A DNA stretch of 64,000 bases from Symbiodinium natans (Eukaryota; Sar; Dinophyceae; Suessiales; Symbiodiniaceae), in assembly GCA_905221605.1 (NCBI GenBank), contig CAJNDS010002590.1, forward strand, positions 931,918-995,917. The letters run 5' to 3'. Both the position numbers and the translations under genes were made by a program. The notes below the pieces were generated by a model. It did not search any database. It saw only the letters and a program-made list of their open reading frames with translations, and was not told the DNA's origin. This document shows positions 11,782 through 23,500 of the stretch, one piece after another (position 1 is the stretch's first letter; every line of letters starts with the position of its first letter).

Positions 11782-12772
11782 TCACTCAGATGCTTGAGTT
11801 GGCCACTTACTGCAGCCTGCTGAGTCATCGTAGCGCACACGGCAGGATGGACACGAAGCACGAAAGGCTCGGGCGATGGACCAGCGTGCGATGCACTCCT
11901 CGTGGTACATGTGGCCGCAAGGTAAGATTGCTACCTGGCTGTTAGGCTGGAACTCCTCCAGGCAGCAAATGCACGCAGCTTCGCATATCACCTGCATACC
12001 AGGCACGGACACGGGGTTGGTCCGTTTCCAATCTGTGGCATTGCGACCTTCTTGTGCATGAACATGGCAGAACTGTAGCCCACTGCCCCCAAGGTGCCGT
12101 AGTCTCTCAAAGGAGCAGCATGCCCAGGTGAAGGAGCCAGCGCTAATCGGAGGCACAGATACGACTCCGTCGAGTCCTTCAACCCGCCGCTCTCTCCAAG
12201 CCAGGAACGCTGGTAACAGCACGAGCAGCGCCCCGATCCCCATCATCAGGATCGAGTTAGAACTTCGGTTGAAGTCGGGATCTATGAGCATGATCAGCGC
12301 AAATTCGAACAAGCCAGCCAGCACAAAGAGGAAGCCGACCACCATCATAAGAACAGCGAGCAGCCTGCAACAGATGGGCATGAAGCAAAACCAGGTTGCG
12401 CCCGAGGCAGTTTCTCGGTGCATCTCCATGGCTCAAGAAGCGGAACAGCGTGTTTACTGACATTTCCCTCCCGAAGCCATCCTTGAGCCCCTGGCTAACG
12501 CGGGGATCCAATTTCGCCATCTCCCAACCTCCCAGGAGGCCTAAGGCTAAGGCTTTATCCACCGAATCCTCCCCAAGGCCAACTTGCGCAGTAGCCACTT
12601 GTCTTTTGCTTTGCGTGGCTTGTGTGTCACCCATACCGCGCCTGGGCGTGGACAGTGCATTGGGGAGAGTTGGGGTCGACAGGGGATACAGAAGGTCAAA
12701 TTTCGCATAGACTCCGTTCGTATGGAATTCTTGCCCAGGCAGACAAAAGAAGCTGCGGCAGTTTGAGGCCCC
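11782..12772 (-). CDS. membrane-anchored RING-H2 protein, probable E3 ubiquitin ligase
   Basis: The C-terminal exon (11782-12364) encodes two hydrophobic segments in tandem (starting LLAVLMMVVGFLFVLAGLF, then ILMMGIGALLVLLPAFLAW) and, near the C-terminus, a RING-H2 finger. The finger has the full C3H2C3 ligand set: C-x2-C, x14, C-x-H-x2-H-x2-C, x13, C-x2-C, with the ILPCGHMYHEEC core. Proteins of this form recruit E2 enzymes to ubiquitinate membrane-associated targets (family knowledge). An upstream exon at 12462-12772 fits in phase: donor GTCAGT, acceptor ATCTGTTGCAG. It adds about 103 residues without a recognised domain. The alternative is a single-exon gene starting at the ATG at 12429, which has a TGA one codon upstream and a good GCCATGG context. 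I prefer the spliced model because the upstream frame is long and coding-like. The 5' end is unknown. A telomere-type tract lies just upstream. Confidence 0.75.
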
Positions 12773-12857
12773 CTGCAGGTGAGCAGCCTTTGGCCAGTGC
12801 CTGTGCCTGCATTCCAAGGCATTCTTCTGAGGGCTTGGTGGCTTCAGGATTCTGCTG

Positions 12858-12937
12858 CCCTAAACCCTAAACCCTAAACCCTAAACCCTAAACCCTAAAC
12901 CCTAAACCCTAAACCCTAAACCCTAAACCCTAAACCC
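12858..12937. repeat. interstitial telomere-type tract (CCCTAAA)n
   Basis: About 11 perfect CCCTAAA units in 80 bp. This heptamer is the plant-type telomere repeat also used by dinoflagellates (established knowledge). A second tract of nearly the same length lies at 52527-52605. Confidence 0.95.
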
Positions 12938-12938
12938 C

Positions 12939-14842
12939 AAGCCAGGGGAAAGCTGGGGGCCGGCCTCCATAAACAGGACGTCGAGCCCGTACTCGCCAGA
13001 GCCGTAGCGGCTGAGGTAGAGCTGCCTGAGGCTTAGGACGAGTCTGGGGAGCGCTTCAAAAAAAAAGAGCTACCCTCCTAAACACTCCCCATCTCGAAAG
13101 GCTCTGAGGCTTGCATGAAGTATTGGCAGAGTCCTATTTTTTACAAAACCGCGAGGGAAGCGCTGGCGCGCCTGTGGAAATCGGGGATGTTGAAATGATC
13201 CCAAAGCCGCTGAATGTGCTCCGTCAGCCTGTGAGGCAGAAGGCTTCCAGGATCGAAGCTTGCTTTGGGTTTAGGGTTTAGGGGCCCTACCCCGCAGACG
13301 CCCTATAAAGCTCTCTTGCTTTATGTTCGTGTCTGCGCCCATAACGCCTTGACAGCAGTGCTGAGACTTAACGTGCAGAATCCTTCTTGAGTCCGAACAA
13401 AAGATGACTTTGCTGAGCCCTTCTGAACCTTGCATAACTGGCATGACACGGTCCCTATAACTTTTCGGGTTTTCATGGACTAACTGTGGCCCAAACCAAT
13501 TGTCGCCAGTGTCAGGTCATTTCTTCCTCAGAAAGATCAAACCCAAAAACCTTCACATGGATGTTATTAACCAAGAGGCTTTGAACGGCTGGTTCCTTGC
13601 GGGGGGTGCTGCTTCACCTGGTGCAGATCCCTGTTTGGGGTGGCGTTGGCCAGTTCTGCACATGAATTCATGGTCTGATGTTCTCAATGGCACGGAAGGG
13701 TGGTTGTGTCCTAAACCTCAGCACACGCACTGCGGCGGACAAAGGCTTACGCGGAAATGGGCTTGAGCTTAAGCTGACAGCTAAATGGTCAGACATTCTC
13801 GAAACCTTGACATGCAACATCCAAGCTAAAGAGGGTTCAGCATGCCAGCCAGCCTCTCCGACATGGGAGATAACTTGCATGCCGAGGTGCGAGCCGCACT
13901 TGGCGCGGCACTTTGCCAGTCACGCCCCTCGCCATCCTGCAGTATCTTAGGGCTGGAGGGACGGTTGATTTTCTAAAGCAATTACTGTCTGTCCTATCTT
14001 GGGGGTTAACAGTCCACTTTCGCAAACTTGCAAGCCCACGCTGACCTCACAACATGATGCGGGGGCCACCTGCGTGTGCAAACGCCTCCCCAGACACATC
14101 CGCCACGTGGGCATGCGTTTTGTCTGAGTCCAGGCCAAGCCATCACGGCTTGTTTTGCCGATGTGTAAACTTCCCCCGATTTTTCAGAGACTCTATGCTG
14201 TTAGGGCACCCCTTCTAGTCGGCGGTGCTGCCTTGCTTGCTTGTGTGGTCTTCCATGGTCAACTCGGTGCCCTTTGCTGAAACCGCTTCCAGTTCTTGCC
14301 CCCCAAAACCAACGTGCATTGAAGGCTCGCGTAATGCAGAGGCACGCCCTTGGAGCACAGAAGCGTCCATTGGAAGTGCATTTGAGCACTTTCCCGTCTT
14401 CAAATCAAGGGCTCCGATGCGGGGAATGGATCGACAATCCCTGTTCATTTTGAAACTTCCGAGTACGTTTCGGTGAATTCGCTGTATTCCTTAAGTCTTT
14501 CTGTCTGGTGGGCTTTGCCATACCAATCTCTAGCCATATCCAAGACCATACCTTGCTGGTCGCTGCACAGTACGCATTGAGACATTGCCTGTCAGCGCGA
14601 TTCCGCTCGCAAAATACAACGAGATGCCATGCTTAAGCGAGCCAGTGCCTTTTGTCGTCTTAGGACTTCTTAGCACAATGCACGAAACACTCTCCCTCTC
14701 ACGCTCTTCCGTGGTGGACTGCCTCCGAAGTGAGCCTGAGGCTCGGCGGCCATGGCATCACAGGGGCCCTCGCTGGCTTTGCCGATGGGCCCAATCTGGG
14801 GGGGGGGAGGAGGTTGGCTTGTCGTTGGTAGAAACAGGTAAC
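12939..14842. other. stretch without a confidently read gene
   Basis: It contains short telomere-like fragments (for example TTTAGGGTTTAGG near 13265) and unique sequence. A minus-strand frame at 13668-13880 is open, but I could not place convincing splice sites. Confidence 0.4.
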
Positions 14843-14983
14843 TGCTCCGATGATCCGTGCTCAAGGTTGCCTCTCAGCATCGGCAAGAGGCCAACTACGC
14901 AGCCTTCAAGCTCGTCATAGTTCCCACCCCACCCGGAACTGGGAGCCACAAGGTGGAGATTTTCTTTCGGGAGCAGCAGATCA
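14843..14983 (-). CDS. probable coding exon, unrecognised
   Basis: The exon follows a polypyrimidine-type acceptor (CACCCTCTTGCGCAG). The frame has coding-like composition: ENLHLVAPSSGWGGNYDEL, then a hydrophobic GCVVGLLPML stretch. The donor is uncertain (GTTACC assumed). No family recognised. Confidence 0.45.
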
Positions 14984-15592
14984 CTGCGCAAGAGGGTGCG
15001 CGCAAACTATACTGTAGTCTCAACCGCGCACTCCCGACGAGCGCACCAAGTAGCTGCAGGGGTGCTGTCCAGAATACATGCACACATGCATGGCGGCCCT
15101 TGCAAAAGGACCAAAGCTGCAGAAACTATCAGAAACTCTTATACAGATGGGCAATGCGCACAAGTGGACCATATCCTATAGTCTCATGCTGCGGCAGCGA
15201 ACCTATTCGGTGGTGGATGGCAGGCATTTGAGTACTTTCTGGAGCTCGGCCGTTGCGGCCTCTAGGGGTTTAAAACTCATGAGAAGTCGACCGACCCATG
15301 GGTTGCCAGGAGCTCAGGGGGGTTTAACTCTCACCAGCCTTCCCCCCACAAAGACGCGTGCAACCTAGAGTGTACCACGGTTGTAGCCAGTGTAATCATG
15401 GCCAGGACCTCCCTTCTTGAAGTGCTCAATGCCGAGGGAGGAACCGTCAGGCCTCAGAAGCTCGGGGATGTCACGCCAGCTGCGTTCCTACGGCGTTCCG
15501 CTTGCTTTGGCGAGTCGACTCAGAGGCACAGCCTCTTCCAGAACCAGCAAGGGAGCACATGTCATGCCAAACATCTCGCAAATGAACAGAAG

Positions 15593-15720
15593 AAAAGAAA
15601 GAGAAAAAGAACGAGAGCGAGATAAATGAACGAAACCAGGGACCGAAGGAAGGACTGAAGGACAGAAGGAGAGAAAGAAAGAGGCGGGGGGGGGGGGAGG
15701 CGGAGAGGGGACAGAGACAA
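15593..15720. repeat. purine-rich (GA/GAAA) low-complexity tract
   Basis: AGAAAGAGAAAAAG and GGAGAGAAAG repeats followed by a G run. Frames across it translate as Ser/Phe/Leu or Arg/Glu repeats and are not supported as genes. Confidence 0.85.
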
Positions 15721-15849
15721 AGAGGGAGGGAGTGAGACAGACAGACAGACGGCAGCGACTGCGATCCATCGTATAGGGTATGCTCTTTTCTGCCTCTGGA
15801 TGAGGATAAGGACTTGTCGTCCACGCCACACTAACGGTCGCCAGCCTGC

Positions 15850-15928
15850 TCTGAGACGCTCCTTCGCACAAAAGTTGACATTCTCTCGCCTCATGTCCCA
15901 GCAGATGCTCAGCCCTTTCCACCGTCCC
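15850..15928 (-). CDS. possible coding exon, unrecognised
   Basis: A frame after the acceptor TTTTTGGGCATTAG reads TVERAEHLLGHEARECQLL. The donor is not clear; one overlapping frame is also open. Weak to moderate support. Confidence 0.33.
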
Positions 15929-16475
15929 CTAATGCCCAAAAAGAGAAGAAGCCCGACATCGCAAAACACGGCAGAAGCCCCAAGGTCACCGGCACGTACG
16001 TCGGTAGCGAAGACGTGTGAAGCTCTTAAAGACTGAAATTCACAGCCAGCGACCTTGGAAGGCTCTTCTACACATTAAAATCTCCTGCACTGGGGGAGAA
16101 AGGTCCAAAAGGGAAGCTTTTCTGAATAGTTGCTGGGGCAGATTTGGTGAGTTTTGTGATTCCTTGGTCGGCATGCGCTGGTGTGGGGGGGAACCACTTT
16201 TTTTCCGTCGGGGGGGGGGGGGGGGGGGGGTGCTAATGGGAGCCCCGAACCATTTGCCTACTACAGTCCTACGGCCCTGCTTGCAAAATGCTCACGCAGG
16301 CTGTATGAATCTGAAGGCTTCTACCCCCGTGCACACAAGCGAAACTCAATGGATTAGCTCTCAGGTGCCTGTCCGCTGCGGGACTCCAAAACTGCGAGGA
16401 AGTCACAGCCAATCACCAGATCCTCAGAAAAGACGGCACTAGCTTACCCTATGTGGAAGTCTGAGTAAGTATGAG

Positions 16476-16510
16476 GTGTGTGTGTGTGTGTGTGTGATTG
16501 TGTGTGTGTG
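16476..16510. repeat. (TG)n microsatellite
   Basis: GTGTGTGT runs interrupted by ATTG. A TA-rich tract follows at 16655-16702. A 21-base G run lies upstream at 16210-16230. Confidence 0.9.
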
Positions 16511-16904
16511 AATGCAAACGGAGCTGGTCCGTGGTCGTGAAGAGAGGGAACCGTTCACAACGCCTACATGGCTGCTTACACAACCTTCACAAGCAGGCCA
16601 TGTCGTCCATACAATGATGCCATTCAATCAAAAAGAAAATATAAACAAATATTTATATATATATATGTATACCTATATGTATACATATGTGTACATATAT
16701 ATGGTCAGGCCCCCCCCATGATCCACACCTATGGTTTTCCTGTCTTCGTCTTTGTCTGATTTTCTGTTTTTCACCGGAAAAATGCAGTAAAAACTGCACT
16801 GGAATACAAAAGCTCTATTATATTATCCTCTATAAAAACACTAGTGTTTTTATGTGCATGTTGCTTCTGAAACTTGTGTTTTGCGGCTCTATAAAATTTT
16901 AGAA

Positions 16905-17273
16905 GGGTAGCCATTTAGAAGCTTAAGGCTTTTCGGGGTCTTAGGTTTTAGGGGTTTGTAAAAATTTAGATGATCTGTGGAAGGCACCGGGGCTTCCCCA
17001 GACCATTTGCAATTTTGAAGATCCTTAAAAGGGGCAGCCCTTTCAAATTTGAAAGGCTTTAAGGTATTTAAAGCCTTTCAAAATTTTCAAGATTTAAAGG
17101 ATCTTAAAAGGCTTTAAAGCCCTTAACAACCTCGAAACGTTTATCCCTTAACAGTCTAAAATTCTTTGAAATTTAAAACGGGCAGCCGTTTAAAATTAAG
17201 GAAGTTACGGATTTTAGAATTGAACATCCAAAAATCTTTAAACTTTAAAAGGACAGCCATTTACAACTGTAAG
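16905..17273. repeat. AT-rich diverged repeats with GGGCAGCC core
   Basis: Short related units (AAAGGGCAGCCxTTTAAA-like) recur at about 16905, 17027, 17181 and 17250, and once beyond the copia element at about 26770. A hairpin module at 16971-17008 (GGAAGGCACCGGGGCTTCC) recurs three more times to the right of the element. This is the satellite-like DNA into which the copia element inserted. Confidence 0.6.
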
Positions 17274-17278
17274 AATTT

Positions 17279-17574
17279 TGATGGTGTGCAGGAACCGTCG
17301 CTATCCGCAGCGGCCGAGCCAGAGGCTCGAACATTGCAGACATTGCAGCCAGCAACCGCAGGTCATTGCAGACATTGCAGCTAACAGTTGCAGGTCATTG
17401 CAGACATTGCAGCCGGCAGATGCAAGGTGTAGAAACATCACATGTGCAATGACACGATAACATGTGCTGTGCTTGTGGAAAAACCAATTCGCATTGAGCC
17501 CTCCATGCCATGGCCCTGCCCAGTGATCTTTCAACGATGATGCCACGACATAATCTGACACCTGCGGGTGATCA
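17279..17574 (+). repeat. 5' long terminal repeat
   Basis: 296 bp, TGATGG...TGATCA. It contains three tandem 32-bp repeats (17332-17363, 17364-17395, 17396-17427), each starting CATTGCAGACATTGCAG. These are candidates for repeated transcription-factor sites in U3 (inference). The polyprotein frame is already open within its last 65 bp. Confidence 0.95.
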
Positions 17575-20500
17575 GGTTATGAGCCCAAGCGCTCAGGGCT
17601 TGGTGCTGGCAATGGAGGGCGAGTCGCAAGGCCCCAGTTATGGTGCTGTCGATAGTGGTGGTGGGATTTCAACTGGAGATCGAAGCAGTGCAATGATGAA
17701 TGGTGTTGGTGGTCCTCATCATCAGCGGGCCCAACTGACCCGGGAGTCAGTTGAGCCCCCTGATGGTGTCGCTGACCCTGGACGCACAGCTGGTTTTCAG
17801 AGCGATGATTTTCCTACCGGATCGGCCGAACACACCGGATCGGGCGCGGCGACGACTAACGTGGCACGTACGAACGTACAAGGAACGGGTGCACCGGAGC
17901 ATGAACAAGCAACCATGCAAGCAATGACTACCCCTGCAGCAGCCGTAGCAGAGCAGCAGCCTCTGACGATGGAGATGGCAGCCTTGCCCTTGGCGGAGGT
18001 GACTGTGAATACCCAGGTGAGTCAGATGAGCTTCTCACCTCCAGAGGAACTCAGAATGCAGGGCTATGACAATTCGCCAAGGTCTGCTGGAAATGGGGTG
18101 GTTTGGATGGCGAGACTTGGAGAGTTCTTTCAGAGGAGGGTTACTCAAGCAGGGGCCCTTTTCGAACGGTCAGCTCGCCACTCTCCAGGTGTACCAAGCC
18201 CTGCACTCACTCCGCCTCGAGCATGGAGTCAGGATCAGTCCCGACTCTTCTCTCCTGAGGCCGAGCAGATGATGAGCTCCTGGCAGCGAAGGGCTCCACT
18301 TCTGCATCCCCAGCAGCCTCAGAGGGAGCAGGAGTCTTCGAGTGGGTCTCTTACCCAGGAACAAGTTCTGGCGGAGGTGCAACGGCAAGTTCAGATGGCG
18401 ATGAAGGACCATCGTGAAGAATTGGAGCAGTCCAGGACACGACAAGAGGTCCTGGAGTCTGAGAATCTTCGTCTTCGTGAATCCCTCCGTGCTGTGGTTG
18501 AAGCAAGGGCCTCAGAGCAGAGTGTGAACCAACCACTTGGAGATGGCAATCTAGCTGGACCTTCGGGATATCCTGAGCCTAGAGTACCTCCCGGGCTTGA
18601 TCGTGGGGTTGAAGGTTCAAAGGGTGGAGGCAATCCTGCTGGACTATCTCAAGGTCCTGGACGGTTTCAGGATGGAGTTGGTGCCCGACATGCTCGCTTT
18701 GAGGAACCCGGAGGCCATCCTGGTGAACGGGGGACACGCTTCAGTCTTTTGGAAGGTGATCTTGGTGCCCGGCGATTAGGACATGTTCGTGCGGAAGGAG
18801 ACTCTGATGTTGGAGCTGTCGGGCAGAATCCACTTGGTCTTGGAAGTGAAGGCCGGTTGGGTGGAGCGACAGGGCAGCAGAGTGCTGCACGAGCCCAGGA
18901 GCCTTCCTTGATGGCCGGTCAGGCCAACCCTTTGGGACAAGGATCAGTCCCTCAAAGTGATCCGTTTGGAATGCTGGCTCAGGGCATAGCCCAGTTGCAG
19001 TCGGCGATGACGGCATCTTTGACAGCGAGGACTTCGGAGCCGGAGGTGGTGAAGCCAGGCCTTGGAGAACTCCCGAAGCTGCCGGAGGTGTCAGAGACAA
19101 GTGCAATAGATGTGGGGGACTGGCTTCACAGTCTCACAAACCCGATGGGTGACTTGTCCAACTCATCTTCCACATGGTGGCAGGCCATATCGTCATCCCT
19201 TGAGAAGTACTACATGGCCTACCTTGGAGCTTCCACCCGCGATCGCCTCAATCTCCGTCCTGAAGTGTATGCCTTGGCGGAAGTTGGAGACAATAGATGG
19301 GGCCGAGTGGACAAGAGAGCTGCCTCGATGATTTTGGCCAGCTTGCCTGAGTCGGTGAAGAACGAGATCCTGGCGGCTCGATTAGTGGGCACTCTCCAGA
19401 TCTTGGCGAGGGTGGTAGTGCTTTACAGGCCAGGAGGAGCAGCGGAGAGGCAGCAGATCCTCCGCGCGCTAGAGTCGCCATCGATTGCGACCAACCCGAC
19501 AGAAGCAGTCGATGTCCTTCGTCGTTGGTCAAGATGGCTTCGTCGTGCTGGGGATGTGGGCCTGCAGCCCCCTGACCCTAGCATCCTCCTGAAAGGCCTG
19601 GATTCACTGGTGAGGAAGCCGTTGGGAGACAGCATGGAGATCTCGTTCAGGGTGAACATGCTGCGATACACCTTGGAGGTGGATACGAAGCCTACACAAG
19701 CAGCCGTGGTGGAGCTCCACCAAGCCCTCCTCTCCGAGTTCGAGCAGGTGGCCTTCAAGGGAAGATCAAAGGGAGGGGCAGCTTCCTTGAAACCACTGAC
19801 CGGACCAACGGGGTCGACATCACCGCCTCACGCGCCTACTGTCGGTGAAACCAACAAGGGCAAGTCCACGCCGTGCAAATTCTTCTTGACTGAGCAGGGA
19901 TGCAAGAAGGGAGCGAGCTGCCAGTTTTCCCATGAGGTGGACAAGAAGCAGAGGCAAGGTAGATGCTTTACTTGTGGCTCCAAGATGCACATTCAGAAAG
20001 AATGCCCAACAAGGGCGAGGAGTCCCCCTAAGGCCCCTGCGCCGTCTCTTCAGAAGACCAACGTGGGCGAATCGACTTCATCCACGACCACCTCAACCAC
20101 AACGACGACTATGGGTACCGAATCACAATCTGGGGCCTTGTCCAGCAACTTGGGTGGCACCAGCTCTACTCCCTCAGCACCCTCCGAGGCTTCGACTGAA
20201 GTGCAGACCCTCTTGAAGGAAGCCAACATGATGCTGCGACAGATGACCCAGATGAACATGAAGGCACTTCGACTGGCGGCAGTAGAAAAGGAGGCGGAGA
20301 TTCGGACGGGGCTCCTGGATTCAGGAGCATCGCACCCCTATCGCCTGGGGACAGAGGAGGAGCTGGAATCCGCAGTGGAAGTACAAGTGCAGCTCGCTGA
20401 CGGAAAGGAAGTGGTGTTGCGACAGGCCTCGTCTGGAACTTTGCTGACTAAGGATGAGAATGCAAGCCTCATAGTCCCTCTTGGAGACCTCGTGTCGAGC

Positions 20501-23500
20501 TTGAACTGCAGCCTGGAATGGAATGAGGAGGGCATGACAATCCAGCATCCGGAACGGGGAGAGATTCGACCTCGCATGGTGGAAAATTGCCCCGTTATCA
20601 ATGAGAAGGAGGCCCTTGAGTTGATCCGAGACCTGGAGGAGAAGAAGGGCAAGCTTATGGCGGCAACCCGTATGTCGGCGAAGACTCTGTGGATGTGGGA
20701 TAAGGAGCTGGAGTGGTCTCAGCACCTGTTCGAGTTCCTCACCACAGGATCGAGGGTGGCGCAACTTCGGGCGATTGAGTCTGAGGGATCTCCCTTCCGG
20801 AATTTGTCCTCAGCAATCAAGGCCACCCTGGCGGAAGAGATTTCCTTGGACGCCAACACCGGAGCCAAGTACTTCAAGGCGATGCCAGTGTCACGACGGC
20901 TTCGAAGAACGTTGCTGGCTACGCCTTGGACTCTACACCTATTTGCTGGAGATGGGGGTCATCGGGAACTCCACACGATGGGACAGGTTCTGGAGGTGGA
21001 CTTGAGGATCTCGAAGGCTTTCAATCTCAGGAAGCCAGCAGGAACCTACCGGGCGCTTTTGTGGGCAGCTTCTCAGGGTCTGTTGGATGGGATTGTCGGG
21101 GCACCACCATGCCGAGGTCCAGAGGATGAGGAGTTGGTGGCGAAGCAGTTGTGGTTGTCCCTGGTGGCGAAGGCTGCAAGAATCATGAGGGGTGGTTTCC
21201 CAGTGTATGTGGCTATGGAAGGGGGTAAACTTCTGGGCGAGGTGGAGAAGGGCAAGGACGGCTTCATGAGGAACCTCTCGGAGATCTTTGCGAGCTACAA
21301 AGAAGCAATGTGCCTGGAAACCATAACGCCTGGGATCCTCTCCAACCTCCATGTGCAGATGGCTGAAAACGAACCCAGGACGAGTGAGGGCCGTTGGACC
21401 AAGGCACTGAAGGAGGCGTTGTCACAAGCTGTGGAGGATTGGAAGAAGAGACCTGAAGATGTGCAACGAGTTAAGTGGATGATGAAGATGGACAACAACC
21501 CGCAGACCTTCCTCAAGACCCTGAGCACCAAGGAGCTGGCTATGTGGAAGGCACACATCCGGAACAACCACCTCCCATACAATCGCCGATGTCGGACCTG
21601 TGTGGAGTCTTCTGGGTTGGGAAGGATGCATCGGAAAATCAAGACTCCGAGCTCATACTGTCTGTCCCTGGATATCCTTGGTCCGCTACGACAACTTGGT
21701 GAAGATCCAGACCAGCGGGATTACCGCTACATGCTAGTGGGAGCATACTTGTTCCCGAAGCTGGAAACCTTCAAGAAGGAAAAGAAGGACAATCAGGAAT
21801 CACCAGAAGAACCACAGAAAGAAGACCAGGCAGTCGTGGAGGATGGAGTCGAGCCAGGGGGAGGTGAGTCTATAGCGCCTAAGGCTGTGGACACTCAGGA
21901 ATCACCAGAAGAACCACAGAAAGAAGACCAGGCAGTCGTGGAGGATGGAGTCACCGATTTGGGGCATAAGTTCCACCCGCATCTACGTGGCGAATTTCGA
22001 GATGGTGGTGTCGGAAGGGATGACCTAAGTGGGGATGCTTTCTTTGAGGAGGTTCTTGGTCTAAGTCAAGAAGCGGATGATCAACCTCAGGAGGAGCACT
22101 TAGCGAAGGGTCCCACCGACGAGGAGTTCATGAAGATCTTTGCATCAGAGATTGGTGATGGCGAGCCGGAGTTCGAAGTGATCTATATGGCAAGGCCTAT
22201 TAGGACACGGACTACAATGGAGGTGGGTGCAGCTGTGCAAAACATGTACCTGAGCCTCCGGTCTGAGGGCTTCCCCATCACTCGTGTGCATGCGGACAGA
22301 GCACGAGAGCTACGAAGCACTTCGCTGAGGAGATGGTTGCTGCAGCGAGGCACCTTAGCGACTTACACTGAGGGACAGGCTCCTCAGAGCAACGGCCGGG
22401 CTGAGTCAGCAGTGAAGTGGCTCAAAAACCAGGCCAAAAGGATCTTGACATCGACCTCATTGCCCCGCTCATGTTGGACACTTGCGATGACCTACGCGGC
22501 ATGGGCACAAAGGGAAAGGGTGATGGGTCGAGGAGATCAGGTCCTTCCTTTCGGATCACGAGTCCATGTGCGGAGCAAGGTCTATGGGACGGGCGGGAAG
22601 TTTGACCTCAACACCAGGTGGACCTCTGGATACTATGTCGGGCCAAGTGTTGATGTTAGGAATGGACACGTGGTTCGCTGCGACAATGGCCTGTACCTCA
22701 CCTCACATCAACTACGAGAAGGTTTGGTGGACTCAGATGCTGTTGCAGGGTTGCCCGACCTGGAGGCAGTTGTAACGCTCCCAGCGAGACGAGCTGTGGG
22801 CAAACAATCCCTTAGAGGAGAAGAGGAGCAACGTGAGGAGGAGGAAGTAGTGATCCCCGTGGACCCTGGACATCCGGCAGAGGAGTATGCGAGAGCACTC
22901 ATGGGGGAAGGGGTCCTCGAGAAGGAGCAGATCGAGACCTTGGCATCCATGTTGCCTTTGACCACGAAGGCACCGAGGCGATTTGGAGAACAGGGTGATG
23001 ATGGAGGATGTTGGGGCGCTGGAACATATGTGCATGGAGGAGTCATCGGGGTGAGTAACACCACAAAGGCCTTTCCATGTACGACGGCTGTCTTGGCGAA
23101 GTACCTGCGACAACTGTTTCCAGAGGTCAGCTTCTCGGCCCTGTTCGTTAGCCAGAACATCAAGGCCCAGGCGCACAAGGATGTTCATAACGTCGGGATG
23201 AACCTCATTGCACCCCTCTCTGTGTTTGACGGGGGTGGTCTCCTCATGGAACCGAAGGAAGGTGAGTCCTACGTGTTGGATGTTGCTTCAGGGCCGGTTC
23301 AGTTTGATCCACATGTCAAGCATACGACGATGCCTTGGACGGGTTCTACAAGGATGGTGTTGGTGGGGTACAATACGAGAGGAGCCAGTAAGCTTGAGCA
23401 GAAAGACAAGGACTACCTCCTCAAGTTGGGCTTTGTGATCGACCACCGACCTCTTCCTGATCCCATCTCCGGGCCACCTGTTGGGAGGCCGAGAATCGCC

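Noticed and set aside
17773-19579. Two TGACCCT motifs inside the copia frame (17773, 19573) as part of the motif system
   Set aside because: Two isolated copies in 9 kb is near background and they lie on the element's coding strand in the opposite sense.
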